Of a DNA stretch of 64,000 bases, positions 35,639 to 46,500 are shown in pieces. The notes under the pieces are model-generated. The model was not told where the DNA came from. It did not search any database and saw only the letters and a program-made list of their open reading frames with translations. Numbering within the stretch: the first letter of the stretch is position 1; each line of letters starts with the position of its first letter. The position numbers were made by a program, and so were the translations under genes. Origin of the DNA: Enoplolaimus lenunculus (lineage: Eukaryota > Nematoda > Enoplea > Enoplida > Thoracostomopsidae); NCBI GenBank assembly GCA_030248215.1, contig JASANG010001056.1, positions 62,001-126,000 on the forward strand, read 5' to 3'.

Positions 35639-37470
35639 AATCACAAAAAGTTTAAGTAAGATAAAATTAAAAAATCTTTAAAATATATTTCAATAGCTGT
35701 GGGCTACTGCAATAGAAATCCTCTGCTGCTATTTCCACGTATTGCATAAAGGAATTAATTCACAACTGTTCCGACATGACGTGTTCTTATTTTGTACAGT
35801 TGAAAACCTGCTAAATTAAGCTGGAACCACCAGTCCCCGACCTTTTAGAGGTACGTGGAGGCACCTGTTGGGGGGGGGGGGTGAAGTTTGGCAATTCAAT
35901 CAATCATGCGAGTTAAAAACTTTGCCAACTTTGGCGTAATTTGCAATCTAAGGTTTTCATTGCAGACCGCCTGCATGACCGAAAAAATAGGGCAGAAAAC
36001 GAAAAATTAATTTCTCTCGGATTTAAGATTTTTTTATTCAAAAGTTAGTTTAAAATTTTTTTCGACCGACTGAACATGCAAAACTTTTATTGTTCCTCAA
36101 AGTTTTGTTTCCAGCGCTCGCTATATTCAGTTCAAAACTGCGCTAAATAAATAAAAGCCGCGAGAAGACAGGCCAATTAGATAAAAATATTGAAAATCAA
36201 CATAAAAATTGCTGAAGGGCTATTTATTTTTTGTTATATAGCTGCTATTTTCGTGAGGCCGCAGGTGGAGCACTGTTCTTGCGGGACCACGTGTTGCGGC
36301 TGGACAAAATCGCTGGTGATTCGGCCAAAGACCACCATCGTTGAATGCTACCGTTAATATCCTTCAAAAGGAAGTTATCCTCACATTGATTGGCTTACAT
36401 TAAACGTGTGCGCAGGCATTAAAACGTTGATGTTTGTATTTTTGAGTTACACATCATACCATACTAACCGAAAAATAAACTAGAAAACCTTGCCCGTAAT
36501 TTTAGTAACACAGTCCATCTAAAGCGCGAAACATCCGCATAAAAATAAATCAGATAGAAATTATTGAAAGGGAGTCCACTTACAATCCCGTACGAACTAC
36601 GGGCACGCAAAGCGTTTCGTCGAAAAGCTTCAAAATCGATATTTGGTCCATTGTTAGTGTATTAACTAAAACTTCAAATTGCTGCTACAACATATTCTAC
36701 GCAGTTTTCTTGCTTAAAAATGAACTACAATGCCGATTTGAAGACTTGGTACAACATATTTTGGCGTTTAGGAAACTAATGTTTACGCAATACGATTACG
36801 TCTACAAAAGCACGTTATCAGAAGGTATACGCTTGTTCTTGCAGCAAATTAAACGTGCAGTCAAATTAACATAAACTGCTTGCTTATCAAACAATTATAA
36901 CTGCAGGTCTTTATTTCATTGATATATTAAGCTTTACGATTTAATCGGCTCAATTTGATTTTATGTTTCGAAGAAATACTAAATAAAAACGCGTAGTTAA
37001 AATGTAAAAATAGTTTTCATGCACCACCCTTGTCCATCGCAAAGGGCACTGTACAGATATTGAGCCTTTCCAACGAGTTCAAGTTCAACTATAATCGCAC
37101 AAAATAAATCGGATTCTGGTTTTCATTAAAGAACCTATTAATCACTATTAAGTTTAATTTTGATGCCCGAAATTAAAACTTATACACATGCTAATATTTA
37201 ATATAACTTTCATTTCTCAGAACGATAAAAAGCAAACACCTGAACGCGCAGAGTTGCTCGAGTTGTTACTCACGTTTCAAAATTCCACTTTTCTTGTTTG
37301 ATTGGTTTGAAAAATATCGAAAACGAGTAATGTAAAACATTCAAACCTTATACTTTTACAATTAATTTTAAATAGCATGAAATGGTTTAGAACCATGATC
37401 AGAAAATCTTCTGTTTTCGTTTTTGTTGTTTTGCAATTCCGCAAATCAACTTGTTACAAAGTTGAAAGAT

Positions 37471-37645
37471 TTGGGCCCGAGTATAGATCAAGGGCGGACT
37501 GTTTATCCGCGAGAGTGAACTAGAGTACGCTGAAGGTTTAGACTAATTTTTTTACTTAGGCTTAGGATTAGGGATAGGCTTAGCCGTACACTTAGGCTTA
37601 GGCTTTAGGCTTACGAATATTCTGTTACTACAGTTACGGTTGGCC
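37471..37645 (+). mobile_element. TTAGGC-bearing inverted-repeat element
   Basis: Left end TTGGGCCCGAGTATAGATCA then AGGGCGGACTG; interior ACTTAGGCTTAGGATTAGGG and ACTTAGGCTTAGGCTTTAGG; right end close to GGTTGGCC. Same order of parts as 22806-22968 and 43222-43404. Confidence 0.7.
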
Positions 37646-37806
37646 ATAATTTTGGAATCAAACCATCTGCTCTACGTACTATTTTGAGATTTCATCAGCA
37701 AGATAACAGTTCACGCAGTAAAAGTTTTTAATAGAATTGAAGCATAAGAACCTATCACTTGTTCGTAATACGCTTTCAAAGCACTGTCATCGTCTTCAAA
37801 TCAGTA

Positions 37807-38033
37807 CACAGCAAAAAATGGTGAGACAAATAGACTCTCTCCGAAATAGGCGTTTCCGGACTACCAGACTGAGTTAAATTCGACTCCACCAGAGTCAAAT
37901 TCGACTCATCGAGAGACTCAGTTAGTCAAATTTGCCTCTGGCGGTGTCGAATTTTGACTCCGTTTGTGTTCGACTCAGTTTGTGTAGTCTGGAAAAACAT
38001 ATTTCGGAGAGAGTCAATTTGGCTCACCATCAT
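37807..38033. mobile_element. Fold-back element with GAGTC/GACTC arrays, copy 2
   Basis: ATGGTGAGACAAATAGACTC then TCTCCGAAATAGGC on the left and CATATTTCGGAGAGAGTC then AATTTGGCTCACCAT on the right are inverted copies, as in 20625-20826. The centre is again filled with GAGTCAAATT and GACTC words. A reversed left end of a GGTGTAAAC-family element (about 38034-38109, CGGATATCCGGTTACACCCT) directly follows. Confidence 0.75.
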
Positions 38034-38447
38034 AACACAATTTTCGTTATTTCTATAACGAAAACGGACACAGATTTTTCAGGAAACGGATATCCGGTTA
38101 CACCCTGTAGCTTGGGTAAACTAATGCATAAATAATTAACATATGGCTTGGCAACCGAGATTCAAAACTGATGTAGCATAGCGAAGGAAACTCCACAATC
38201 GAATAGCTCTGGTTTTCTCGTACTAATAGCATTATATATTTTACAAACTTGTGAGCGAAGCAAGCGAGAAGCCAGAGGCGTTTTTGTATTAAGAAACATA
38301 AAAAGAATTATTTTGATCTTAAGCGCTCCCCAACTGGAGGTTCGGGTAGACTAAGCAAGCAGAGTGTAATCACATATCTGCTTCCTTTCTAGCAAAAATT
38401 TCGCCAGTTTTCGCTATTGAAATACCGGAAAAACAACGTATATCTCG

Positions 38448-38690
38448 AAATTTTTCATCTCAAATAATGCTTCAATTGTTTGAAATGAAAACGCATTACG
38501 AATTTCCTGTAAAATCATAAAAATTTCGAATTTCGGTGCATTCGGTATTTTTTTGTAAAATTTTGGAAAGCCCAGTGAATATTTGCGTGCCTCAATTCTG
38601 TGGTCAGGAAAATATAACATCTCTGAAACTGTTATACTTCAATATCAGTTTTGCGTTTTCGTTTCTGTTATTCCGATCACGGCCCGCATT
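38448..38690 (+). mobile_element. GGTGTAAAC-family element, copy C (ends not visible)
   Basis: Shares CAATTGTTTGAAATGAAAAC, ATTTTGGAAAGCCCAGTGAA and TATACTTCAATATCAG with copies A and B at 4041-4416 and 6530-6758. Terminal repeats cannot be placed. Confidence 0.5.
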
Positions 38691-38694
38691 TATA

Positions 38695-39520
38695 GAACAG
38701 GTCAATTCCAATATTTCTGGTAATATCCCAATTTCCTAAAATCCGAATGTCCCCTGTAATATCCCAAGTTCCCAACATAGCAATATCACGTGCAATATCC
38801 CAATTTTCCATGTGAAACCCAAATATCCTGCGTAAATCAGAATCGGTTTGGGCTGAGGCTCGGGAGCCACCTGAGAACCTGATTTCGAAAGTAGCCTATG
38901 TGGAGGGTGGAAGGTTTCATCTTGGAAAGTTGTCTTTTATTGTGTTGTCAAGGGTCTGTTCCCACCCTAAAACCTGCACAGTAGGCAAGTAACATATATG
39001 TTGAAATTGTATTAAACACTGTTCTTGTCTATCAAATACATTTTCAAACAGCTAAGCCTTAAAAATGATAATATCACAAAGAGTGCATTCCGACCAGAGG
39101 CGGTGCAAGGATTTCGTTCCAGGAGGGTAGGCTAAATTTAACGGAAATACTTTATATATAATTTGAAATATAAATTTCATGGGTAATATCCAAATTTCCC
39201 AAAATGCTGAGCGAAAAATGTTGCGCCCAAAATAGCAATTTCCTGGTAGAATGCCAATTTCCCGAGTAATATACGGATTTCTCCAAAATCCCAATTTCTC
39301 AAAAATACCCCGTGAAAACAGTTGCACCCAAAATGGCAATTTGAAGGCAATCGGAATTTTTAAATATTCCAATTTCCCCGGTAATATCCTAATTTCCCAA
39401 AATCTCAGGCGAAAATGATTGCGCTGAAATCGCAATTTCCCGACAGAATCATAATTCCCAACATCCCAATTTCCCGGTAAAATCCGAATTTCCCAAAATC
39501 CCAATCTCCTAGGTACCTAA
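38695..39520. repeat. TTTCCCAAAATCCC satellite, left block
   Basis: Loose tandem units built from AATTTCCCAAAATCCCAA, CCCGGGTAATATCCC and GCGAAAAAtGtTGCGCCCAA words, clearest at about 38730-38830 and 39174-39520, with unrelated sequence between. The same units return at 41285-42180. Confidence 0.8.
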
Positions 39521-39616
39521 TATAAAAAATTTGGCCCATGTTACTATAAAGGCCGTCCCAATTGCCCGGGACACAAATATACCCGGAGTGCACACCTATG
39601 CGCTCCTGTTTACATA

Positions 39617-40600
39617 TGCACAGGCCGATATATTTACGTAGGTATATATATTATATACATATATATATTATATACACATATACAATATATATGTGTATAT
39701 ATGTGTATATATGTATATATATGTATATATGTGTATATATATTATATATACACACTGGCTTCTCCATAGCTTGAAAATTTCCGCCGGGGGGCGTTTCCCG
39801 GGGGACAGCTAATTTTGCAGAGGGCAGTTTTCCTGGGGAGCGGGGCCCCAGATGATCTGGGGGTCCTGGGGGGCAGGCTTAAAATTTTGCAAGCCAACTT
39901 TTTGGACCATTTTTTTATTCTAGATCGTGTTTCCAACTCAACTGAAGATTACTCATTACTCAACATGACAAAAATTCCCCGCAAACGCTAATAACAATAA
40001 TTTTAACTAATATTACTGACAACTTTACCAGAAGTTGACAGAAGCACAATTATATAAAATATAGATAATCTATAATTGAAACTGTGATTAACATATATTT
40101 TATATATTAGTCACAGCTTCAGTTTATCATAAGGCTCAGGCGGGTTGAACTTGTTGCTGCAAGGTACTTTCGAATGCTGTATGCCCTGAAGCGGTCTTTA
40201 TATAATTGTGCTTTTTTCAGTTCATTATTCAATTGTACTAGTTACTACCGGTATTTGTAACGCTATTAAAAATTATGAGTACTCAGCGTAATATAAAATC
40301 ACATTTTGCCGAATGTCCGCCTCAAAAAAGTCCTGGTCTTTATGTTTTAACATTGAAAATTTTTGGCTTAGAAAAGTCCTGAGAGCCCCCAGCAAAAAAA
40401 TTTGCTTGGGGGCGGCCGAAAATTCGCCGGGGGGCCTTTCCGAGGGGCGGCAAAATTTTCGCCGGGGGAAATGAAAATTTCGAAAAGCGCTGCCCCCCCA
40501 CTGTGGAGAAGCCAGATATATACATATATATATACATATACATATATACACACATATATACATATATATTATATATACATATATACACATATATATCTGT
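39617..40600. repeat. TA microsatellites bounding a symmetrical GC-rich pair
   Basis: Alternating TATATATAC and TGTATATA runs occur at 39617-39745 and 40515-40598. Just inside each lies an inverted copy of CTGGCTTCTCCA (39750 forward; 40500-40512 as TGGAGAAGCCAG), next to GC-rich stretches rich in GCCGGGGGG and CCCCC (39780-39890 and 40385-40500). Between is plain AT-rich DNA. This looks like one roughly 760-bp element with inverted ends set in a TA repeat, or a duplicated GC-rich block. Confidence 0.5.
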
Positions 40601-40605
40601 CCCAA

Positions 40606-41180
40606 GTATCCCATCGGTCCCAACTATTCCAACTGTCCGAACTGTCCCATCTGTCCCATTTGTCCCAACTGTCCCATCTGTTCCATCTGTCCCAACTGTC
40701 CCATCTGTCCCGCTGTCCCAAATGTCCCATCTGTCCCAACTGTCCCATCTGTCCCAACTGTCCCATCTGTCCCAACTGTCCCAACTGTCCCATCTGTCCC
40801 AAGTGTCGCAAGTGTCCCTACTGTCCCTTCTCTCGCAACTGTCCCAACTGTCGCAACAGTCCCAACTGCCCCATCTGACCCGCTGTCCCAACTGTCCCAT
40901 CTGTCCCAAGTGTCCCATCTGCCCCACCTGTCCCGCTGTCCCAACTGGCCCAAGTGTCCCAACTGTCCCATTTGTCGCAACTGTCCCATCTGTCCCAACT
41001 GTCCCATCTGTCCCAACTGTCCCATCTGTCCCAAATGTCCCATCTGTCCCAACTGTCTCATCTGTCCCACTGTCCCATCTGGCCCAACTGTCCCATCTTT
41101 CCCATCTGTCCCAACTGGCCCATCTGTCCCAGCTGTCCCATCTGTCCCACTATCTCATCTGTCCCAACTGTCCCAATTAT
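40606..41180. repeat. CTGTCCCAA/CTGTCCCAT 9-bp minisatellite
   Basis: Almost 600 bp made of 9-bp units CTGTCCCAA and CTGTCCCAT, often paired into an 18-bp unit, with a few variants (CTGTCGCAA, CTGGCCCAA, CGCTGTCCC). The top strand is almost free of runs of G. Because nine is a multiple of three, long Cys-Pro or Ser-Gln repeats stay open in several frames on both strands, but there is no start, splice or codon evidence of a gene. Confidence 0.95.
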
Positions 41181-41284
41181 ATTTTTGCAATGTACTCCTG
41201 GTACATTGTTGCCCCGGGAAAATGGGACAGGTACTCCTGGTACATTTCTGTACCGGGAAAATGAGACGGCCATTAAAGTAACAT

Positions 41285-42425
41285 TGGCCAAAAAATTTTC
41301 AAAATCCCGAATGAAAGAGGTTGCGCCCAATATAGCAATTTTCCGGTAGAATCCGAGTTTCCCAAAATCCCAGTTTCCCGGGCAATGTCCCAAATTCCAG
41401 GGCACATGAGAGAAAAAGGTTGCGCCGAAAATCTCAATTTCCATCAGGCAGAATTCCAATTTCCCGGGTAATATCCCAATTTCCCAAAATCCTGAGGGAA
41501 AAAATTTGCGGCCAAAATCGCAATTTCCCGGTAGAATCCCAATTTTTCAAGCTCCCAATTTCCCGGGTGTATCCCAATTTTTCAAAATCCAGAGCGAAAA
41601 GAGGTTGCGCCTAAAACAGCAATTTCCCGGCAGAATCCCTATATCTCGGGTATATATAATATAATTTCACAAAACCCCAGTTTCCCGGCTAACAACCCAA
41701 TTTCCCAAAGTCCGAATTGCCCAAAATCTCCAACGAAAAAGGTTGCGCCCAAAATCCCAATTTCACGGGTAATAACCGAATTTCCCAAAATCCAAGCTTC
41801 CCGGGTAATATCCCAACTTCCCAAAATCCCGAGGGAAAAAGGTTGCACCCAACATCGCAACTTTCCGGCAGAATCACAAATTCCCAAAATCCCGAGCGAA
41901 AAAGGTTGCGCCGAAAATTGCAATTTCCTCGCAGAATTCCAATTTAGAAAAATCCCAGTTTCCCGGCAGAATCCCACTTTTCCGGGTCATATCCGAATTT
42001 CCTAACAAGCCAGTTTCCCGAGTAGTATCCCAATTTCCCAAAATCCCGAAAGAAACGGTTGCACCCAAAATCGCAATTTTCCGGTTAATATCTAAATTTT
42101 CCAAGATCCCAGTTTCCCGACAATATCCCAATTTCCCGAAATACCAATCTCCTAAAATCGCGAAGGAAACATGGGTCCATGTATAGAACAGGCCGAAACA
42201 GTAGCATAAGCATACTCCTAAGCCTAAGCGTAAGGATGAGAATATTCCTAAGCTTAAGCCTAAGTAAAAATTTAGTCTAAAGCTTAAAGCGACTCTATTA
42301 CAGCCCCTCAGGAAAACGACCCGGCCCGGTTCTATACATGAGCCCAAAAAGGTTGCACCCAACAGAAATTTCGTGGCAGAATCCTTATTTGCCAAACTCT
42401 CCATTTCTCGGGTAATATCCACGGA
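41285..42425. repeat. TTTCCCAAAATCCC satellite, main block
   Basis: Repeated modules of AAAATCCCGAGCGAAAAAGG followed by TTGCGCCCAAAATCGCAATT and TCCCGGCAGAATCCCAATTT, with a spacing of roughly 65 to 110 bp and much variation in the number of small words. The block is interrupted at about 42173-42345 by a TTAGGC-bearing element, after which satellite units (GGTTGCACCCAACAG...) resume to about 42425. Confidence 0.85.
42173..42345 (-). mobile_element. TTAGGC-bearing element inserted in satellite, reverse orientation
   Basis: Bounded by CATGTATAGAACAGGCC and CCGGTTCTATACATGAGCCC. Interior has CTCCTAAGCCTAAGCG and CCTAAGCTTAAGCCTAAG plus AGTCTAAAGCTTAAAGCGAC, the reverse complement of the family's interior. 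Satellite sequence continues on both sides. Confidence 0.65.
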
Positions 42426-42553
42426 ATTTAGGAGGGACCTTTTCTGTACATGGGCCGTGATTACTATCCTTTTGTTGCTTTTTACTATCTATTTCCGTTA
42501 TTACTATCCGTTCTCAGCCCGTAAAGCACCACTCTGACCGGTGAAGTATTAAT

Positions 42554-42806
42554 CCTTTCTCACATGAATATTTTCTATTTCCCCTGAGACCTACTTTTAT
42601 GCTAGGATTCGAACTCCAGTGACTGGAGTGGGAGGCGTATACCATCACCACTCAGATATTGGAGCTTGACGCTCGAGCCCGAGGGGGCTCTCACGTCTTG
42701 TGGTGATTTAGCACTATGTATACGTGTTGCAATTGTTAAACACTGTGCGATATATACTATTAAACGTATACACACTGCGCTGAGTTGCCTATAGGCAACT
42801 CAATGT
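42554..42806 (-). mobile_element. tRNA-like SINE, copy 1
   Basis: Read on the minus strand it runs GGCAACTCAGCGCAG, then CTGAGTGGTGATGGTATACG, CTCCAGTCACTGGAGTTCGA (a tRNA-like B box and variable-arm stem) and GAAAATATTCATGTGAGAAA. The same four blocks, in the same order, occur on the plus strand at 59402-59588. The A-box and B-box-like words with GTTCGAATCC suggest a tRNA-derived short interspersed element. Confidence 0.6.
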
Positions 42807-43221
42807 GAGAAGGGGTTAAAATATTGAAAAATCATCCAACATTTTAAAGATTGTGGATTTGTTATACTTTTAATGCAAACGGCTAATTGCAGCGTACTTG
42901 TATTGAAAAACTTCATAAAAAAATCTATTTTCACAGCCAAGATTTGTATAAACAAGCTAGAACATAAAGTTATACAAATCAGCCCTGAATATCAATAACA
43001 CAAACAAAATCCAATTTATTTACAGACTAGAGTAATTGAGAACAAATCGAAATATAACTGCGACGCAGACTATAACACGAGCAAAACCTTTTGCACCCGA
43101 AAGTAAATATCAACCGTAAGTATACTTGGCAAACAAAATTTGAATCCTAATTAAAATTTAGAAAAATGCATTCGTAACACATTGCTCCTAAAACTAGTAC
43201 GCAACTAAGACCTAAGAAAAA

Positions 43222-43404
43222 TTGGCCCGTGGAAAGATCAGGGGCGGAACGTTTTTCTATGGGACTGCAATAGAGTAAGCTTGAGCTTTAAACTAATTTT
43301 TGCTTGGCTATTTCTTATGCTTAGGAATAAGCTCACTCTTACGCTTAGGCTTAGGCTTAGGAATACGCTTATAATACTGTTCCGCCCCTGTTCTTTACTT
43401 GGCC
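43222..43404 (+). mobile_element. TTAGGC-bearing inverted-repeat element, best-preserved copy
   Basis: Left end TTGGCCCGTGGAAAGATCAG then GGGCGGAACG; right end CGTTCC-less form CTGTTCCGCCCCTGTTCTTT then ACTTGGCC. Complementing the right end gives GGCCAAGTAAAGAACAGGGG then CGGAAC, so the termini are inverted repeats of about 27 bp. Interior holds TTACGCTTAGGCTTAGGCTT and AGTAAGCTTGAGCTTTAAAC. It lies just past the 3' end of the phospholipase gene. Confidence 0.8.
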
Positions 43405-43581
43405 GAAAAAATTGACAAGAATTCTTTACAAGTGCGGTGATTATGCAATATTATAATTTCCATTTCATCAAACATTAAGTAATAAACGCTGTTATGCTCA
43501 CCTTAAATTACGACATTACTTACAAAAACATTTAACTATTCTATTAAAATATACTTAAGTCAATCTATGAATGTTTAGACA

Positions 43582-46500
43582 CTAGACAGATGTACGGTTG
43601 AATTTTATAACCACTTCTTTTTTCAACCAATCAGATAATTTTTGAAAATGTGTTTGTCTTCTTTTTAAACTATTCGCTACAGTCACGAACTTTCTCCAAT
43701 TCAGCCGAGCATACACTTGTGCGTCTTTCTCCATTGCGTCTAGAAGTTCTGGCCGATTTTCGTCAAGCACGAAATCTTGTGTTGTCCATGGATTAAAACG
43801 ATAGTATGTGTCACGAGGCAATAAATCACCCAAAATTGTATGAACCGCTGCAATAAAACCATAGAATATGTACATTCAGATACATACTCGTGACCTGAAT
43901 GAGAGTTCTAGTTGACAGTTTGGTGTTCAACGCCTCACGATTGACGGTTACAACCACAGCTATGCTGCAAAAAAATCTGAACGCGATTGATAAATTTAAA
44001 AGTAAAAGTTTTTATTGCCAGAGCGAGATAGTTAGCGTTTAAATTATGTAAATACTGATTTGGTGTAAACCGCAATACGAACGCCAGCTCTGAAATAACG
44101 GATTTCACTAGCATAGTGCTCTAAAACTCCATTATTCGTTCTTCTTTATCTAAATCTATCTACTACAAAATAACAAACCTAAAATCAGTAAAATTTACCA
44201 GCTGTATCGCTTGCACTATCAATAATTTTAGCAATTTTCGTTTTGATAGTTGAAAAGGTGGGTTTCGTTTCGGCACTGTACGATGGGCCATGGCCACTAA
44301 CGGCGGGATCAAACTGCCCATTCCCAACAGAGACAACAGCGCCAATTGGAGTGTCTGGCCATAACATTCGACACTCGTGTAAACCAATCGCTGTCGGATT
44401 ATTTACTAGCACGCCTCCGTCCTGAAACAATTGTAGCTGTTGCCCTAAGATGAATGCTTCAAATATAATCAAAATCCTTATTAGCACATGACATTTTTCT
44501 CTCGGTAACGCAAACCTTTTCAGAATAGTATTTTGTAACAACAATAATTGTTCTTAGTCAACCGACGGGATTAGAAAATTATGATCTGTAAAAAGTTAAT
44601 ATGGTGGACAAATTTGGCGGCTTTTGTAAACATGGAAGTCTTCCGGCTTTTTAAGTCATGAAATTTTATTACATTAGCCTACCTGATGGACATTTTCATT
44701 CAAAATAACTTCTCGAAAATAGCCTGGCGCAGCACCAGAAGCCTGAAGGCCTTCCCATATTTTATAGCGTGTAGAACCTTCATAAATAGAAGGGCGGGAC
44801 GGCGACGGATTATAGTTTCTGAACAAATACGGTTGTATACGTGTTCGATTGACCACCACGGAAACAAACGCAAGCTGAATTTGACATAAAAACTAAGACA
44901 TGACACCGTAATTGGTTATAACACAAACCATGATAGTGTATTGTGTAAAAAGAAGCAGTGAAAAAACTGGAAACCTCGCGCAAACTTTCTACGAAATGAA
45001 AACACTACACCCAAGTTCCGACAAACACTCTGTTTTGAAACCCTTTGAAACGAAAAAATCAGATAAAATTGACTAACACAACACGATCGCAAATCTAAAC
45101 TAGTTATACAACGCAGCGTAAATAACCAGAGTACCTTAGTCGAATTTTTGCTTGAAACTGTATCCATCATAAAAGTTTCTCCAACAGATTTTCTGTAACA
45201 CAGAAAAAATTGTTGCGATAGCATTAAATTTAAAATTAAAAGATTTCGAAACAAATAAGTTACAAAAATCTAAGCTCATCGTTGCGTTCGCATTATTTTT
45301 TCCTTTCTTAACAAACTATAGAAAGTGATCTAGTGTCATAGAACGACGATGTTAATGTAAACGAATCAATATAAATCATAAACAAAAGAACATGGAGCTG
45401 TCTAGTGTACTATAGGGTAAAAACTATTACACTAAACGTTTGTTTAACGAGTCTTAATATCTAAATTTGAACGCATAACCCACTTTAGAAAATTGAGCCA
45501 TGCATCGGTATCGTAATATGACTGGGACCACAACAGTCCAGTAACACCCATAACGCGACTGCGATCAAACAGTTGCGATGCAATTTCTCTAAAAGCATTG
45601 AAAATATAAATTTGTAAACATGTTTCTTACGCTATGCTATGCTGGACCAAAATATTTTAGCGACTTATTCCCCGAAATTGACAAAATTTTGGAAACGTGA
45701 TGGCTGGAACAATGGTTCACCATCAGAAATAATGTGCCTGACCAGAATGGCCCTCATGCCCTATAACTACTTGCTAATCCTGTGTGCATTCTTAGAAAAA
45801 ACATTTTTGCAAAGCGATTAAACACGTCATAATAAAAAACCTTTTGAAAGCATAACAACAAAATTAATTTTAATAATATGTCCTGTTATCGTTGCAATAA
45901 AACAGAAGCCAACCTCAACCAAGTCATGAAAGATTGACTAGCCATCACGGTAGAGTCTGCGTAGCTTAGGCGCTAATGAGCCGTTCACAATAATTTTGCC
46001 ACGACTGTAACAAAAATGCGATAAAACATGTTTACCGCGAAGTCATTTTCACCACGGAGTAGCGATAGCTCTAGTCAAAATATATTTATAGCCTATGGCT
46101 ATTAGGTGTCACCAAATTGTTCGACACACGCGATGGCCCTGGCCAATAACATTCTTCCATACAGTGACACCAAACAGCCCTGGGCTATTAAAAAGGCCAG
46201 AGCTATTACGGTGCTGGTTTGAAAATGACTTTGCGGTAGACCTGGTCGTTCGCATGTTTTGTCGCACTCGTGGACAATTATTGAGCAGGGCACATGACAA
46301 ACACAATTTCCTAGCTAAATGTACCTGTACAACATTTTACAATCCCGTACGTTCAACTTTAGTCCGACCAACAATGCAGCAATAATAGCACCTGTGCTCA
46401 CACCGATAACATAATCAAACGCCTGGTGTATTCTTACGCCGCCCAACGCATTTTCAAGTGTTTCAAGCATGTCTAGCGCAACCAAACCTCTGCAAAACTA

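Larger units (their letters stand above)
35639..43581. other. Eight-kilobase gene-free, repeat-filled spacer
   Basis: Lies between the plexin start codon and the phospholipase stop codon. No exon with recognisable homology was found on either strand. Left part (35.6-37.4 kb) is plain AT-rich sequence with a short G tract near 35870. The rest holds mobile-element relics and the satellite blocks listed separately. The plexin promoter must lie near its left edge. Confidence 0.6.

Noticed and set aside
40340-41459. Several open frames over 100 codons across the GTCCCA minisatellite, on both strands
   Set aside because: They exist only because the 9-bp period preserves frame; the peptides are simple repeats with no domain and no splice or start context.
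45430-45484. Longer version of phospholipase exon 45588-45484 using a later GTTAAA donor
   Set aside because: It breaks phase with the next exon; the GTGGGT donor at 45483 keeps phase and matches iPLA2-gamma length exactly.
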